A program made the position numbers and the translations under genes. The notes under the pieces are model-generated. The model searched no databases. It had not been told where the DNA came from and saw only the letters and a program-made list of their open reading frames with translations. A stretch of DNA of 64,000 bases from Hymenobacter oligotrophus (lineage in GTDB: Bacteria; Bacteroidota; Bacteroidia; Cytophagales; Hymenobacteraceae): positions 186,001-250,000 of the forward strand of contig NZ_CP032317.1 in assembly GCF_003574965.1 (NCBI RefSeq), in the 5' to 3' direction. Position 1 is the stretch's first letter. Every line of letters begins with the position of its first letter. Positions 42,742-52,391 of the stretch are shown one piece after another.

Positions 42742-45700
42742 ATGCCCAACACCTACTCGCTTGCGAGGCGGCCCCTGCTGTGGGGCTGGCTCTCGTTATG
42801 CCTAATGCTTTGCCTAGGTGCCGCCGGTTCGGCTATTGCGCAACAGCAGGCCTACACCCTGCAAGGCCGCGTTACGGATGAGCGCGGCCAGGGCTTGCCC
42901 GGCACCACCGTGCTCGTGGGCGGCACCACGCAAGGCGCCTCCACCGATGCCGACGGCAACTACACCTTCAGCGCCCAGTTGGCGCCGGGGAGCTACACGC
43001 TTACGTTTTCGAGCATCGGTTTTACGGCCCAAAACCGCTCCGTTACGCTGGGTAGTGTTACCAGCGTAACCACCAACGTAACCATGCGCGAGGCGCGCCA
43101 AAGCCTCGACGACGTGGTGGTGGTGGGCTCAACGGTAAGCACCAACCGCCGCGAGCTGGGCAATGCCATCAGCACGGTATCGGGGCAGGAGCTGACGCGC
43201 AGCGGCACGGGCGCGGTGCTGAACTCGCTGCAGGGCAAAGTGCCCGGTGCGCAAATCGTGCAAAACTCCGGCGACCCGGCCGGCTCCATTTCGGTGCGGT
43301 TGCGCGGCATCAAGTCGCTTTCGGGCTCCTCCGATCCGTTGTACGTTATCGACGGGGTTATCATCAGCAACAGCAGCGTCAACGTGTCGCAGTTGGCCGT
43401 TTCAAACGACGTGGGCTCGGCGCAGGTGGGCCAAAACCGCCTCGCCGACCTCAACCCCAACGACATCGAAAGCATCAACGTGCTGAATGGCGCCGCTGCG
43501 GCAGCCATATACGGCTCGCGCGCGGCCAACGGCGTGGTGCTGATTACCACCAAGCGCGGCCGTGCTGGCGAGGTGCGCGTATCGGCCTACGCCAGCGTAA
43601 ACATGAACGAGCTGCGCAAATCGGTGCCCGTGAATACCTACGGCAAGCAATTCGGCTTTGCGGGTTTGCGCCTGTATACCATTGGCGGTGTAACGCCGGC
43701 GCAGGTGGCCGCCAACCCCGGCACCACCACCGTGGGCATTACGCGGGCGGGCGTAACCACGCAGCTGGCCTCCAACCTGGTGGACGTGGAGCGCTACAAC
43801 TACTTCGACGAAATTTTTCAGCGCAGCTACGGCACCGATAACGGCGTGTCGGTTTCGGGGGGCTCCGAGAACACGCAGTACCTCGTATCGGTGGGGTATT
43901 TCAAAAACCAGGGCATTGTTCGGGGCACCGATTTCACGCGCTACAACATTCGCACGCGCCTCAACCAAGGCCTTACCAAGTGGGCCCGCCTGACGGCCGG
44001 CGTGGCATTCAGCAACAGCTACGCCGACGAAAAAGCCAACGGCAACGTGTTCTATAGCCCCATCAACTCCGTCAACATCACCAACAACATCTACGACATC
44101 CGGCAGCGCGACGCCAACGGCAACCTGCGGGCCGTGGAGCCCACCCGCGTAAACCCGCTCTCGACCATCGAGGACATGGACTTTACGCAGCGCGTGAACC
44201 GCACCATCAGCGACTTGCAGCTGAAGCTGACGCCGCTGCGGGGCTTGTCGGTTGATTACCTGATTGGGGCCGATTTGTACGGGCAAGCGGGGCAGAGTTA
44301 CATCCGGCCGTACCCGTACCAGGCGCAGGCGGGCTTGCCGCTGGCCCGTTACCCGTTTGGTTTCGCCTCCAACGCGCAGCTGAACGCGCTGCAACTCAAC
44401 TCCGACCTGAACGTGGCCTACGACCGGCAGTTGGGCGAAAACTTCAAGACTACGTTGCTGGCGGGTTACAGCTACCAGTACGTGCGCCAGGAGCTAACCC
44501 AGGCCCGCGGCCAAAACCTGACGCCGTTTATTACCACCATCAGTGGGGCAGCCAACAACACGCTCGTCAGCACCTATGGCATTCCGGAGCAGTTCGACCT
44601 AAGCGGTGCCTACGTGCAGGGCACGTTGGGCTACCGCAACCTGGCCTTTGTAACGGCCGCGGTGCGCCGCGACGGGTCGTCGAAATTCTCGAGCTCCGAA
44701 ACCAACCAGTACTACCCCAAGGTAAGCGGCTCGTTGGTGGTGTCGGACCTAGGGTTTTGGCAAAATGCCGGCTACGCCAAAGCGTTTAACTCGCTGAAGC
44801 TGCGCGCCAGCTACGGGCAAGCGGGCGGCCTCACGGGCATTGGCTCCTACGACCGGTTTTACCAGTTTTCGCCGGTGCCGTTTTTGGGCCGCAGCACCTA
44901 CCTGCCCAACTCGCGCCTGGCCAACGAGCGCGTGCGCCCCGAGCGCCTGACGGAGCTGGAAGTGGGCGGCGACCTAGGGTTTCTGAACGACCGCATTGGG
45001 CTGGGCATCACGGCGTATTGGCAGGAAACCGAGCAACTGCTGGCCAACCGCAACGTGGCGCCCTCCACGGGCGGCCTCACCATTGTAACCAACGTGGCCA
45101 GCATCGAAAACAAGGGCGTGGAGCTGCAGCTAACCGCCACGCCGGTGCGCACCGCCAACTTCAGCTGGGACATTACGGCCCTGTTCAACCGCAACCGCAA
45201 CAAGGTGCTGGAGCTGCCGGGCTCGGGCGGGCAGCAGCAGGCCATTGCCATCGATAACGTGGCCGGCGCGCCGGTGTACCTGCTGGCCGGGCAGCCGGTG
45301 GGCGTGTTCTACGGCTCGGGCTACGCGCGCAACCCCGATGGCTCGTTGCTGCTCACGCCGCAGGGCTTTCCGCAGGACGAGCGCACCCGCGGCCAGGCCG
45401 TGGGCGCTACCAGCTACGTGCCCGCCCGCGAGGGCAACGGCCAGCCCGGCTACGGCCCCGGCACGGCCATTGCCAACATCGTTATCGGCAACCCCAACCC
45501 CAAATGGACGGGCTCGTTCAGCACCAACGTGGCCTTCAAAAAGCTCTCGGCCCGTATTCTGCTCGATGCGGTGCAGGGCGTGGACGTGTTTAACGCCGAT
45601 TACCGCACGCGCCAGGGCGTGGGCCTAGGTGATTTGGCCGAAAAAGAGCTGCGGGGCGAGCTGCCGCGCGGCTACATTTTTGCCGTGTACAACACGCAGG

Positions 45701-45954
45701 AGTTTCGCATCGACGACGGCTCGTTTGTGAAGCTGCGCGAAGCCTCCTTGAGCTACGATTTGCCCACGTTTACGCCGCTTATCCGCAGCCTCAACGTGTC
45801 GCTGATCGGGCGCAACCTCGTGTCGTGGGACAACTACAAGGGCTTCGACCCCGAAACCAGCGCCGGCGGCACCAGCGACCTGCTGCGCGCCATCGACTTT
45901 GGCAACGTGCCCATCCCGCGCACCTACCAGCTGCGGGTTGCGGCCTCGTTCTAA
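42742..45954 (+). CDS. SusC/RagA-type TonB-linked outer-membrane protein
   Basis: A 1070-residue TonB-dependent importer with the same architecture as the protein at 37106 but clearly divergent in sequence. The signal peptide ends AAGSAIAQQQ. The carboxypeptidase-regulatory-like domain covers about 37-115 (TLQGRVTDERGQGLPGTTVL). The plug covers about 120-240 (VLNSLQGKVPGAQIVQNSGD, then DIESINVLNGAAAAAIYGSR and GVVLITTKRG). The barrel ends with the aromatic terminus RVAASF. It is followed after 24 bp by its SusD-like partner. Ligand unknown; position next to nagB suggests an amino-sugar-containing glycan. Confidence 0.93.
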   Translation: MPNTYSLARRPLLWGWLSLCLMLCLGAAGSAIAQQQAYTLQGRVTDERGQGLPGTTVLVGGTTQGASTDADGNYTFSAQLAPGSYTLTFSSIGFTAQNRSVTLGSVTSVTTNVTMREARQSLDDVVVVGSTVSTNRRELGNAISTVSGQELTRSGTGAVLNSLQGKVPGAQIVQNSGDPAGSISVRLRGIKSLSGSSDPLYVIDGVIISNSSVNVSQLAVSNDVGSAQVGQNRLADLNPNDIESINVLNGAAAAAIYGSRAANGVVLITTKRGRAGEVRVSAYASVNMNELRKSVPVNTYGKQFGFAGLRLYTIGGVTPAQVAANPGTTTVGITRAGVTTQLASNLVDVERYNYFDEIFQRSYGTDNGVSVSGGSENTQYLVSVGYFKNQGIVRGTDFTRYNIRTRLNQGLTKWARLTAGVAFSNSYADEKANGNVFYSPINSVNITNNIYDIRQRDANGNLRAVEPTRVNPLSTIEDMDFTQRVNRTISDLQLKLTPLRGLSVDYLIGADLYGQAGQSYIRPYPYQAQAGLPLARYPFGFASNAQLNALQLNSDLNVAYDRQLGENFKTTLLAGYSYQYVRQELTQARGQNLTPFITTISGAANNTLVSTYGIPEQFDLSGAYVQGTLGYRNLAFVTAAVRRDGSSKFSSSETNQYYPKVSGSLVVSDLGFWQNAGYAKAFNSLKLRASYGQAGGLTGIGSYDRFYQFSPVPFLGRSTYLPNSRLANERVRPERLTELEVGGDLGFLNDRIGLGITAYWQETEQLLANRNVAPSTGGLTIVTNVASIENKGVELQLTATPVRTANFSWDITALFNRNRNKVLELPGSGGQQQAIAIDNVAGAPVYLLAGQPVGVFYGSGYARNPDGSLLLTPQGFPQDERTRGQAVGATSYVPAREGNGQPGYGPGTAIANIVIGNPNPKWTGSFSTNVAFKKLSARILLDAVQGVDVFNADYRTRQGVGLGDLAEKELRGELPRGYIFAVYNTQEFRIDDGSFVKLREASLSYDLPTFTPLIRSLNVSLIGRNLVSWDNYKGFDPETSAGGTSDLLRAIDFGNVPIPRTYQLRVAASF

Positions 45955-45978
45955 CTCCACCTCATTCGGCCTTCCGTC

Positions 45979-47298
45979 ATGAAAAAATACCTTCTGCTGC
46001 TGTCGTTGCTGTGCATTGGCTTGGGCAGCTGCGACAAAGAATACCTCGACCCCAGCGCCGCCCGCCAGCAAGATGTGCTGGCCACTTCCGACGGCCTGAT
46101 TACCGTGTGCAACGGCCTGCAATACCGCTACACCGTGGGCGGCGCCCTGAGCGTGCTGTACAACCAGGTGGCCGCCGGCGGCCTGAGCACCCGCGAGCTG
46201 CTGATTTTGAACGTGGGCAATATTGAGGAGTTTAACGTGAGCGAAGGCGGCACCAGCCTGCGCACCGACAACGGCGTGGTGCGCAACCTCTGGAGCCAAA
46301 CGCAGCTGGTGCGGGCCAACGCCGATTTGGTGCTGGCCAACGCCGGCAACGCCGGCGACGCGGGCACGCGCAGCGGCATTGTGGCGTATGCCTCCATCTT
46401 TCGGGCGCTGGCCCTAGGTACGCAGGTGCAGTTTTTCGAGCAGGCACCGTTGGTTACCGGCTCCAACGCGCCGTTTGCGCCGCGGCAAGAGGTGTTGCAA
46501 TCGGCCATTACGCAGCTCGAGGCGGCTGCTACCCAGCTAACCGCCAACCCCGTTTCGGCCGATTTCAACAGCAAAATTGTGCCTGGCATCGACTTGCCCA
46601 ACACCTTGCAGGCCCTGATTGCCCGCTACAGCCTGATGGCCGGCGACTACGACCGCGCCATTGCCGCCGCGGGGCGCGTGTCGCCCACAAGCCGCTCGGT
46701 ATTCAACTTCGACGAAAACACCCGCAACCCATTGTTTGAGGCGGCCTTCGGCAACCGCAACGTGTTCGAGCCTACCGATGCCAACTTGGGCCTTTCGGGC
46801 GCCTTGGTACCCGAAAGCGGCGACCGGCGCATTCCGTTTTACGTGCGCCTGAACCCCACCGCCACCCAAAACCGCGGCCTGGGCTTTTACACGGCAGCCA
46901 GCGCGCCCATTCCGGTGTACGTGCCCAACGAAATGCTGCTGATTCGGGCCGAAGCCTACGCCCGCAAAAACGACCTCGCCAACGCCGTAACCGAGCTTAG
47001 CCGCGTGCGCACCAGCACGGCCGCCGCGCAGCTAAACTCAAGCAACCAGCCCATAGCGCCTCCGGGGGCCGGGCTGGCGCCGTACGCGGGCCCGCTTACG
47101 CAGGAGGCTGTGCTGCTCGATATTTACCGCAACCGGTTGGTGGAGCTGGCTTTTCAGGGCTTCCGGCTCGAAGACAGCCGGCGCTTTGGGCGCCCCGGGC
47201 CGGGCGCAGCCGGTGCCGAGCGCAACCGCAATTTCTTCCCGTACCCACGGGTAGAGCGCGAAAACAACTCCGCCACCCCCAACGACCCCAACATCTAA
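45979..47298 (+). CDS. SusD/RagB-family lipoprotein
   Basis: A 439-residue outer-membrane lipoprotein: signal MKKYLLLLSLLCIGLGSC, then DKEYLDPSAARQQDVLATSD, the usual SusD N-terminal pattern. Helical repeats include GIVAYASIFRALALGTQVQF and LQALIARYSLMAGDYDRAIA, and the C-terminal block VLLDIYRNRLVELAFQGFRL followed by EDSRRFGR is diagnostic of the RagB/SusD fold. It is somewhat short for the family (usually 450-600). It pairs with the SusC-like pore encoded 24 bp upstream. A terminator hairpin follows at 47320-47349. Confidence 0.92.
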   Translation: MKKYLLLLSLLCIGLGSCDKEYLDPSAARQQDVLATSDGLITVCNGLQYRYTVGGALSVLYNQVAAGGLSTRELLILNVGNIEEFNVSEGGTSLRTDNGVVRNLWSQTQLVRANADLVLANAGNAGDAGTRSGIVAYASIFRALALGTQVQFFEQAPLVTGSNAPFAPRQEVLQSAITQLEAAATQLTANPVSADFNSKIVPGIDLPNTLQALIARYSLMAGDYDRAIAAAGRVSPTSRSVFNFDENTRNPLFEAAFGNRNVFEPTDANLGLSGALVPESGDRRIPFYVRLNPTATQNRGLGFYTAASAPIPVYVPNEMLLIRAEAYARKNDLANAVTELSRVRTSTAAAQLNSSNQPIAPPGAGLAPYAGPLTQEAVLLDIYRNRLVELAFQGFRLEDSRRFGRPGPGAAGAERNRNFFPYPRVERENNSATPNDPNI

Positions 47299-47319
47299 CT
47301 CGTTTGCTCCTGATGCCAG

Positions 47320-47349
47320 AACGGCCCGCCTATACCTAGGCGGGCCGTT
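47320..47349 (+). terminator. Terminator-like hairpin of the second SusCD operon
   Basis: AACGGCCCGCC pairs with GGCGGGCCGTT across an eight-base loop that contains part of a CCTAGG. The downstream T content is modest. Confidence 0.65.
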
Positions 47350-47383
47350 GTTATGTTTAAGAGGAGCACGAGCCAACAGGTTG

Positions 47384-47438
47384 CCACCTAGGTGCCCGGT
47401 GCGGCCCGCGCCGCGGGCCGCACCGGGCACCTAGGTGG
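47384..47438. repeat. 55-bp palindrome bounded by CCTAGG sites
   Basis: Two perfect 27-base arms around a single C: 47384-47410 (CCACCTAGGTGCCCGGTGCG and onward) and 47412-47438. Each arm contains CCACCTAGGTG, so the ends are themselves palindromes. There is no adjacent T run, so it is not a standard terminator. Confidence 0.85.
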
Positions 47439-47444
47439 TTACTG

Positions 47445-47620
47445 GCGCGAGTCTTAGCGCCTTGGGCGCGCGACTCGTGCCCAAGCATGGAGGGGAGTCT
47501 CCAGACTCCCGTATCCCGAACGACCACGATTGCACGGAAAATTATCCGGATGACGGAAGTCTGGAGACTCCCACCCATGCCGCGGTACGAGTCGCGCGCC
47601 CAAGACGCTAAGACTCGCGC
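47445..47620. repeat. MITE-like inverted-repeat element
   Basis: About 176 bp with long imperfect arms of roughly 65 bases: GCGCGAGTCTTAGCGCCTTG at 47445 onward against the complement ending at 47620, plus an inner match GGAGTCTCCAGACT. No coding capacity. A single related arm is at 33227-33268, so this is a dispersed family. Confidence 0.75.
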
Positions 47621-47643
47621 TAGGGAGGCCAACAGGCTGATGA

Positions 47644-47690
47644 CTAGGTGCTTGGGGCTGCCTGCGCCGCTGGCAGCCCCAAGCACCTAG
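47644..47690. terminator. Hairpin overlapping the stop codon of the histidine kinase gene
   Basis: CTAGGTGCTTGGGGCTGCC pairs perfectly with 47672-47690 across a nine-base loop. The kinase stop codon (TAG, minus strand, 47687-47689) lies within the right arm, whose end is part of CCTAGG. Confidence 0.7.
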
Positions 47691-50161
47691 GCCGGAAACG
47701 TAACAGTAAAGCAGGTGCCCACATCGAGCTGGCTGGCTACCTCAATGCTGCCCCCGGCGTTTTCGATCAGGCGCTTCACGATGTACAGGCCCACGCCAGT
47801 GCCCTCCACGTGGGTGTGCAGGCGCTGAAACAGGCCGAACAACTGGGTTTGCTGCTGCTCGCTCATGCCTAGGCCGTTGTCGCGGATGCTGAGCACCACG
47901 GCTTGCGGCCGGCGCTCGGCGCGCACGTGCACCTGGGCCGGGCGGTTGGGCGAGCTGTACTTGGCGGCGTTGCTGAGCAGGTTGAAAACGATGCTGCGCA
48001 GGTTGGCCGGATGAAACAACACCACCACGTCAGGCGGCACCTCAACGGTAAGCCGGGCCGTGCAGGCTTGCAGGTCGAGGTCCTGGCACACGTCGGCTAC
48101 CACCGCGGCCAAGTGCACCAGCTCGGTGGGGCCGGCGTGCGCCATTTGCAGCTTCGACACGTCGGTAAGCTGCGCGATGGTGTTCTGAAAACGGGCCACC
48201 GTGGTTTGCAGCATATCGAGCAGTTGCGCCACCCAGGCATCTTGCTGCACGGCGGCGGGCAACTGCTCGCGCAGGGCCAGCAAAATGCCCTCGATGTTGG
48301 CAATGGGCGCTTTCAAGTCATGCGAGGCCGTGTACACAAACGTATCCAAATCGACGTTGGAGCGCGTGAGCTGCGCGTTGGTGTTGTGCAGCTCGTCGTT
48401 GGTGGTGCGCAGCTCGGCGTTGATGCTGGCCAGCTCCTGGTTGAGGCCGTGCACCTGCTGGCGCGCCAGCACTTGGTCGGTTACTTCGGTGGCCACCACC
48501 GTAACGGCCGATATCTCGTCGTTTTCGGTTTCGCGCAGGGGTTGGTACACAAAGTTCCAGTACACCAGGTCGCGGCGGCCGTGGCGGTTGATGTACGAAG
48601 GCAGCTCGTGGGCCACGTAGGGCTGGCCGGTGGCCATTACCCGATCGAGCAACTCCTCGAATCCCTGGCCCGCGGCTTCGGGCAGCAGCTCGAACAGTGG
48701 AGTGCCCAAGGCTTGCGCCTGCGTGCGCCCCCAAATGGCGCACACCGCTGGGTTGGCCAGCTCAATTACGTAGCGTGGGCCCCGGAAAATGGCAATGGCC
48801 ACGGGTGCCTGCTCAAACAGCTCGTTGAGCTGCTCCTGGCGCATTTCCCGGTCGCGCCGGGCCAGCACCTGCGCGGTTACGTCGTAGGCATACGTCACGA
48901 AGCCATCAATCTGGCCCTCCTCGTTAAAGCGCGCCTGGTACGTCAGGTCGAAGTAAATGTCCTCCACGGGGCCCTCGGCGGTGCGGGCCAGCGGCACCAG
49001 CACCTCGCGGCCCTGAAAGGGTTGCCCAGTTGTGTACACGTGGTGCAAAATGTCCATCAGGGGCTGATCGGCTAGTTCGGGCAAGGCATCAACCAACCGC
49101 TTGCCCAACAGCTCGCGCCCCGGAAACATAGCCTGGTAAATGGGGTTCACGAACTCGTACACCCAGTCGGGCCCCGTGAAAATGCAGATGGCCGCCGGCG
49201 CGCGGCGAAACAGCTCCTCCCACTGCCGCCGCTGGCGCTCGGCCTCGGCGCGCGCGGCCTGCGCCTCGAGGGTGCGCTGCTGCACGTGGGCCTCCAGTTG
49301 CTGGTTGAGTTGCTGGGCCTGCTGGCGGGCCTGCACTTGCGCCGTAACCTCGGTGCCCAACGACAAAATGCCGCTGATGCTGCCGTCGGATTGGCGTTGG
49401 GGCTGAAACACGAAGTTCCAGTACACAACTTCGCGGCGCCCGTACCGCTCGATGTACGTGGGCTTTTCGGTAGACGTGAACGGCACGCCCGTGGCGTACA
49501 CCTGATTGAAAATTGCCACTACGTCGGGGGTGGCGGTTTCGGGCATTACCTCAAACACCGGGCGGTGCAGCACTTCGGGCAACGAGCGGCCCCAGATAGC
49601 CAGCGTGGCGGCGTTGGCCAGCTGCACGCGGTACTCGGGCCCGCTGTACACCGCCACCGCCGCCGGCGCCTGCTCCACAAAGCGCAGCAGCTCGTTGCGC
49701 TGGTGTTCCAGCTCGCGCCGAATCACCCGCTCGCGGGCCTGGCTTTCGCGCAGGGCTTGCTCCACGGGGCTGCGATTTTGGTCGGAGGTGTCGGTAAAGC
49801 TTACCACCAGCACCTCGCCGTTGCGCTGGGCTTACAGCCGGAAGTAGTTGTCGAGCCCGTCGGCCTGGTAGTTTACCTCGTACGCTTCCAACTCGCCCGA
49901 CGCAAATGCGCGCTTGTAGTAGCTGAGCACGCCGGCCGTCATCGTGTTCGGAAATAGCGACAACAGCGTGCCGCCGGGGTGCTCGTGCAGCCCCGTCATG
50001 CGCTGCCCGGCCGGGTTAAGGTACTCCAGCGCGAAATCCACGATATCGGTGCCCGCCTGGTCGTAGATGGGCCGCACCACGTGCAGGGCAGTTACCGACA
50101 CGGCCAGCAGGGTGGGCAACAACTCAGGCGCCAGTACAACGGCATTGGTGGCAGGGGGCAT
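47687..50161 (-). pseudogene. Multi-PAS sensor histidine kinase interrupted by an in-frame stop
   Basis: The frame from ATG 50161 runs 109 codons (MPPATNAVVLAPELLPTL) to a TAA at 49832-49834 and continues in the same frame with AQRNGEVLVVSFTDTSDQ to 47687. Together these would make an 824-codon kinase with about four PAS domains (the first cut by the stop; others start near VEQAPAAVAVYSGPEY, FRRAPAAICIFTGPDW and FEQAPVAIAIFRGPRY), a helical linker, a HisKA domain with the phospho-accepting His in FVYTASHDLKAPIANIEG, and a HATPase domain (NAAKYSSPNR, DNGLGMSE, GTGVGLYIVKR). No membrane segment is visible, so it is a cytoplasmic sensor. No response regulator is adjacent. The downstream part could be re-initiated at GTG 49813 and still hold an intact kinase core. 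A sequencing error is possible. Confidence 0.8.
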
Positions 50162-50387
50162 ACGGGCGCTAACAATAAGGTGAAGGGGATACGTGCCGGA
50201 ATTTGCAAGCGTTATAATACAGCCTCGCACCGGATGTTTCTTGTTACGCCCCCGCAATTGGCGAACAACGAAGCCTGAGCGCACTGCCCCGGCCCGGTGG
50301 CGTTGGCAACACCTAGGGCACTTGCGGAAGGCGCAGCCCGGGCAAGAAAGCCCCGCCGAGGCCGCGCGAATTTTCGTTCTTTACGCC

Positions 50388-51572
50388 ATGCAAAGCACCA
50401 CCCAAGCCGCCCTCGAAACCACCCACACCCAGCCGCTGGCCGAGGCGTCGCAGCCGGGCCGGTTGGTGTCGCTCGATGTGTTCCGGGGCATCACCGTAAT
50501 GGCGATGATTCTGGTAAACAACCCCGGCGACTGGGGCCACATCTACGCGCCGCTCGAGCACGCCGCCTGGAACGGCTGCACGCCCACCGACCTCATCTTT
50601 CCGTTTTTCTTGTTCATCGTGGGCGTGTCGTTGGTGTACGCCCTCGATGGCGTGAAGCGACAAGGCGGCCCGCTAAGCGCTACCATGCTGCGGGTGGTGC
50701 GCCGCGGGGCGGTGCTGTTTGCGCTGGGTTTGTTTTTGGCCTTGTTCCCGAAGTTCGAGTTTGCCACGGTGCGCATTCCGGGCGTGCTGCAGCGCATCGG
50801 GCTGGTGTTTATCATCAGCAGCGCCATTTTTCTGTACACCGGGCGCCGCACGCAGTTGGGTTTGCTGGCCGGTATTCTAGTGCTCTACAACGTGCTGCAA
50901 CAGCTGGTGCCCGCGCCCGGCCTAGGTGCCGCGGCCTTACTGCCCGGCCAAGACCTAGGCGCCTGGCTCGACCGCACCGTGCTCACCGAAGCGCACCTTT
51001 GGAAGTCAAGCAAAACCTGGGACCCCGAGGGCCTGCTGAGCACGCTGCCCGCCGTGGGTACCGGTTTGCTGGGCGTGATAACCGCCCAGTGGCTGCGCCG
51101 CCGCGACGTGCAGCCCGCCGAAAAAGTAGCCTGGCTGTTCGTCGACGGGGCCTTGCTCGTTGTGCTCGGGCTGATCTGGAACGGCTGGTTCCCCATCAAC
51201 AAAAGCCTCTGGACGAGCTCCTACGTGCTTTACACCGGCGGCATTGCCATCAGCGCGTTGGCGGCTCTGTACTGGATTTGCGACGTGCAGGGCTGGCGCG
51301 GCTGGATTAAGCCTTTCCTGGTGTACGGCGTCAATGCCATTACCGTGTTCTTTTTATCGGGGCTGATACCGCGCATCCTCAACCTGATTAAGCAGCCGTT
51401 GCCCGGCAGCGGCAAAGAGGTGGGCCTGAAGGAGTGGCTGTACCAAACGCTGTTCGTGCCCACCTTCGCGGTGCCCGAAAATGCTTCGCTTGCCGGCGCC
51501 GTTACGCTCATCCTGATTTGGCTGGGCATTTTGTGGTGGATGTACCACAAGCGTGTCATCATTAAGGTTTAA
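50388..51572 (+). CDS. NagX-like membrane acyltransferase (heparan-alpha-glucosaminide N-acetyltransferase-like)
   Basis: A 394-residue polytopic membrane protein with about ten hydrophobic helices. The N-terminal block RLVSLDVFRGITVMAMILVN, then TPTDLIFPFFLFIVGVSLVY is characteristic of the DUF5009/NagX and lysosomal HGSNAT-like family, which is thought to transacetylate amino sugars across a membrane. Other landmarks are LRRGAVLFALGLFLALFPKF-like segments and GVLQRIGLVFIISS. The frame is open to 50193 upstream, but the MQSTTQAALETT start at 50388 is the first sensible one. A strong terminator follows at 51588. In this window it lies between nagB and the NagZ-like gene, which fits amino-sugar metabolism. 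Confidence 0.88.
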   Translation: MQSTTQAALETTHTQPLAEASQPGRLVSLDVFRGITVMAMILVNNPGDWGHIYAPLEHAAWNGCTPTDLIFPFFLFIVGVSLVYALDGVKRQGGPLSATMLRVVRRGAVLFALGLFLALFPKFEFATVRIPGVLQRIGLVFIISSAIFLYTGRRTQLGLLAGILVLYNVLQQLVPAPGLGAAALLPGQDLGAWLDRTVLTEAHLWKSSKTWDPEGLLSTLPAVGTGLLGVITAQWLRRRDVQPAEKVAWLFVDGALLVVLGLIWNGWFPINKSLWTSSYVLYTGGIAISALAALYWICDVQGWRGWIKPFLVYGVNAITVFFLSGLIPRILNLIKQPLPGSGKEVGLKEWLYQTLFVPTFAVPENASLAGAVTLILIWLGILWWMYHKRVIIKV

Positions 51573-51587
51573 AGCTTCTGGCCTCAG

Positions 51588-51624
51588 CGAAAAGACCGCG
51601 CCTTGCTCTGGCGCGGTCTTTTCG
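51588..51624 (+). terminator. Intrinsic terminator
   Basis: CGAAAAGACCGCGC pairs with GCGCGGTCTTTTCG across a nine-base loop; the T-rich arm end fits an intrinsic terminator for the NagX-like gene. Confidence 0.8.
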
Positions 51625-51722
51625 TGTATTCGGCCGCAAATACCTAGGGGCCTAAAAGCAAAGCGGGCGGCCCGAAACGAGCCGCCTGCTTCACCATTTC
51701 ACTCACTATTCGGGAGCGGCTG

Positions 51723-52391
51723 CTAGAGCCGATCCCACACGGTGCCGCCCGCTTCTACGAAGCGCACGACGCCGTATTCCTTGGTATAGTAAACCCGCTG
51801 CACCTGCCAGGCCGCGGCGGCTTGGTTGGCCGCTGGCTGCAGGGTGGGGTACTCCAAAACGTTGTTAAAGGTGCGGCCGCCCACGGTTAGGCTCGGGAGC
51901 AGGCGCACGCTCGCGGGCAGCGCTTGCTCAGTTTCCAGCTCGGCCACGGGCAGCGGCAGTTGTAGGTTGCCCCACTGCAGCGCAGCCTCCAGGGGCTGCT
52001 CCCCGGCGGCGGCACCTAGGGTAAACGAGGCGGCAAAATGGGCAGCATCGGCACGCTCGTAGTACGCCGAATCGACGCGCTCGAGGCGGGTGCCTACCTC
52101 TTGCTGGTAGTACTGCACGCGCGCGCCTTTGTTGGCCATGCCCGGCTGGGCTTTATCGGAAAGGCCTTTTACCTGGTAGCGGCGCTCGTAGCCGGCTTGG
52201 TTGGCAAAACGCCACTCCTCGCCCAGGCGGTAGGGGGTTATCCAGGCTTGCTCTTGTTTGCTTAGCGTGTATTGGGTCGGCTCTTCGCTCTCGGCGCCCG
52301 GCATTACGCTGTCGCACGCGCCGAGCAGCAGCGTGAGCATCAGCGAGCCAAGCAGCGGTAGGCGTTGCACAAACGGATAGAAAAGGGGCAT
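51723..52391 (-). CDS. Lipoprotein of unknown function
   Basis: A 222-residue lipoprotein: hydrophobic signal LPLLGSLMLTLLLGAC, with Cys near residue 26. The mature part is polar and beta-rich (SKQEQAWITPYRLGEEWRFA, then VQYYQQEVGTRLERVDSAYY, ending RFVEAGGTVWDRL). I do not recognise a family; small Bacteroidota lipoproteins of this kind are common and uncharacterised. An internal ATG (MLTLLLGAC) could be an alternative start. It is divergent from the DUF2059 gene across a 368-bp gap. Confidence 0.72.
   Translation of the reverse strand: MPLFYPFVQRLPLLGSLMLTLLLGACDSVMPGAESEEPTQYTLSKQEQAWITPYRLGEEWRFANQAGYERRYQVKGLSDKAQPGMANKGARVQYYQQEVGTRLERVDSAYYERADAAHFAASFTLGAAAGEQPLEAALQWGNLQLPLPVAELETEQALPASVRLLPSLTVGGRTFNNVLEYPTLQPAANQAAAAWQVQRVYYTKEYGVVRFVEAGGTVWDRL

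Noticed and set aside
47903-49075. A 390-codon open frame on the plus strand
   Set aside because: It is antisense to the kinase; His/Gly/Val/Leu-rich composition without domains.
49813-50161. Kinase split seen as two separate genes or as a frameshift
   Set aside because: Both parts are in the same frame and adjacent across one stop codon; the first part ends inside a PAS domain, so one interrupted gene is the simpler reading.
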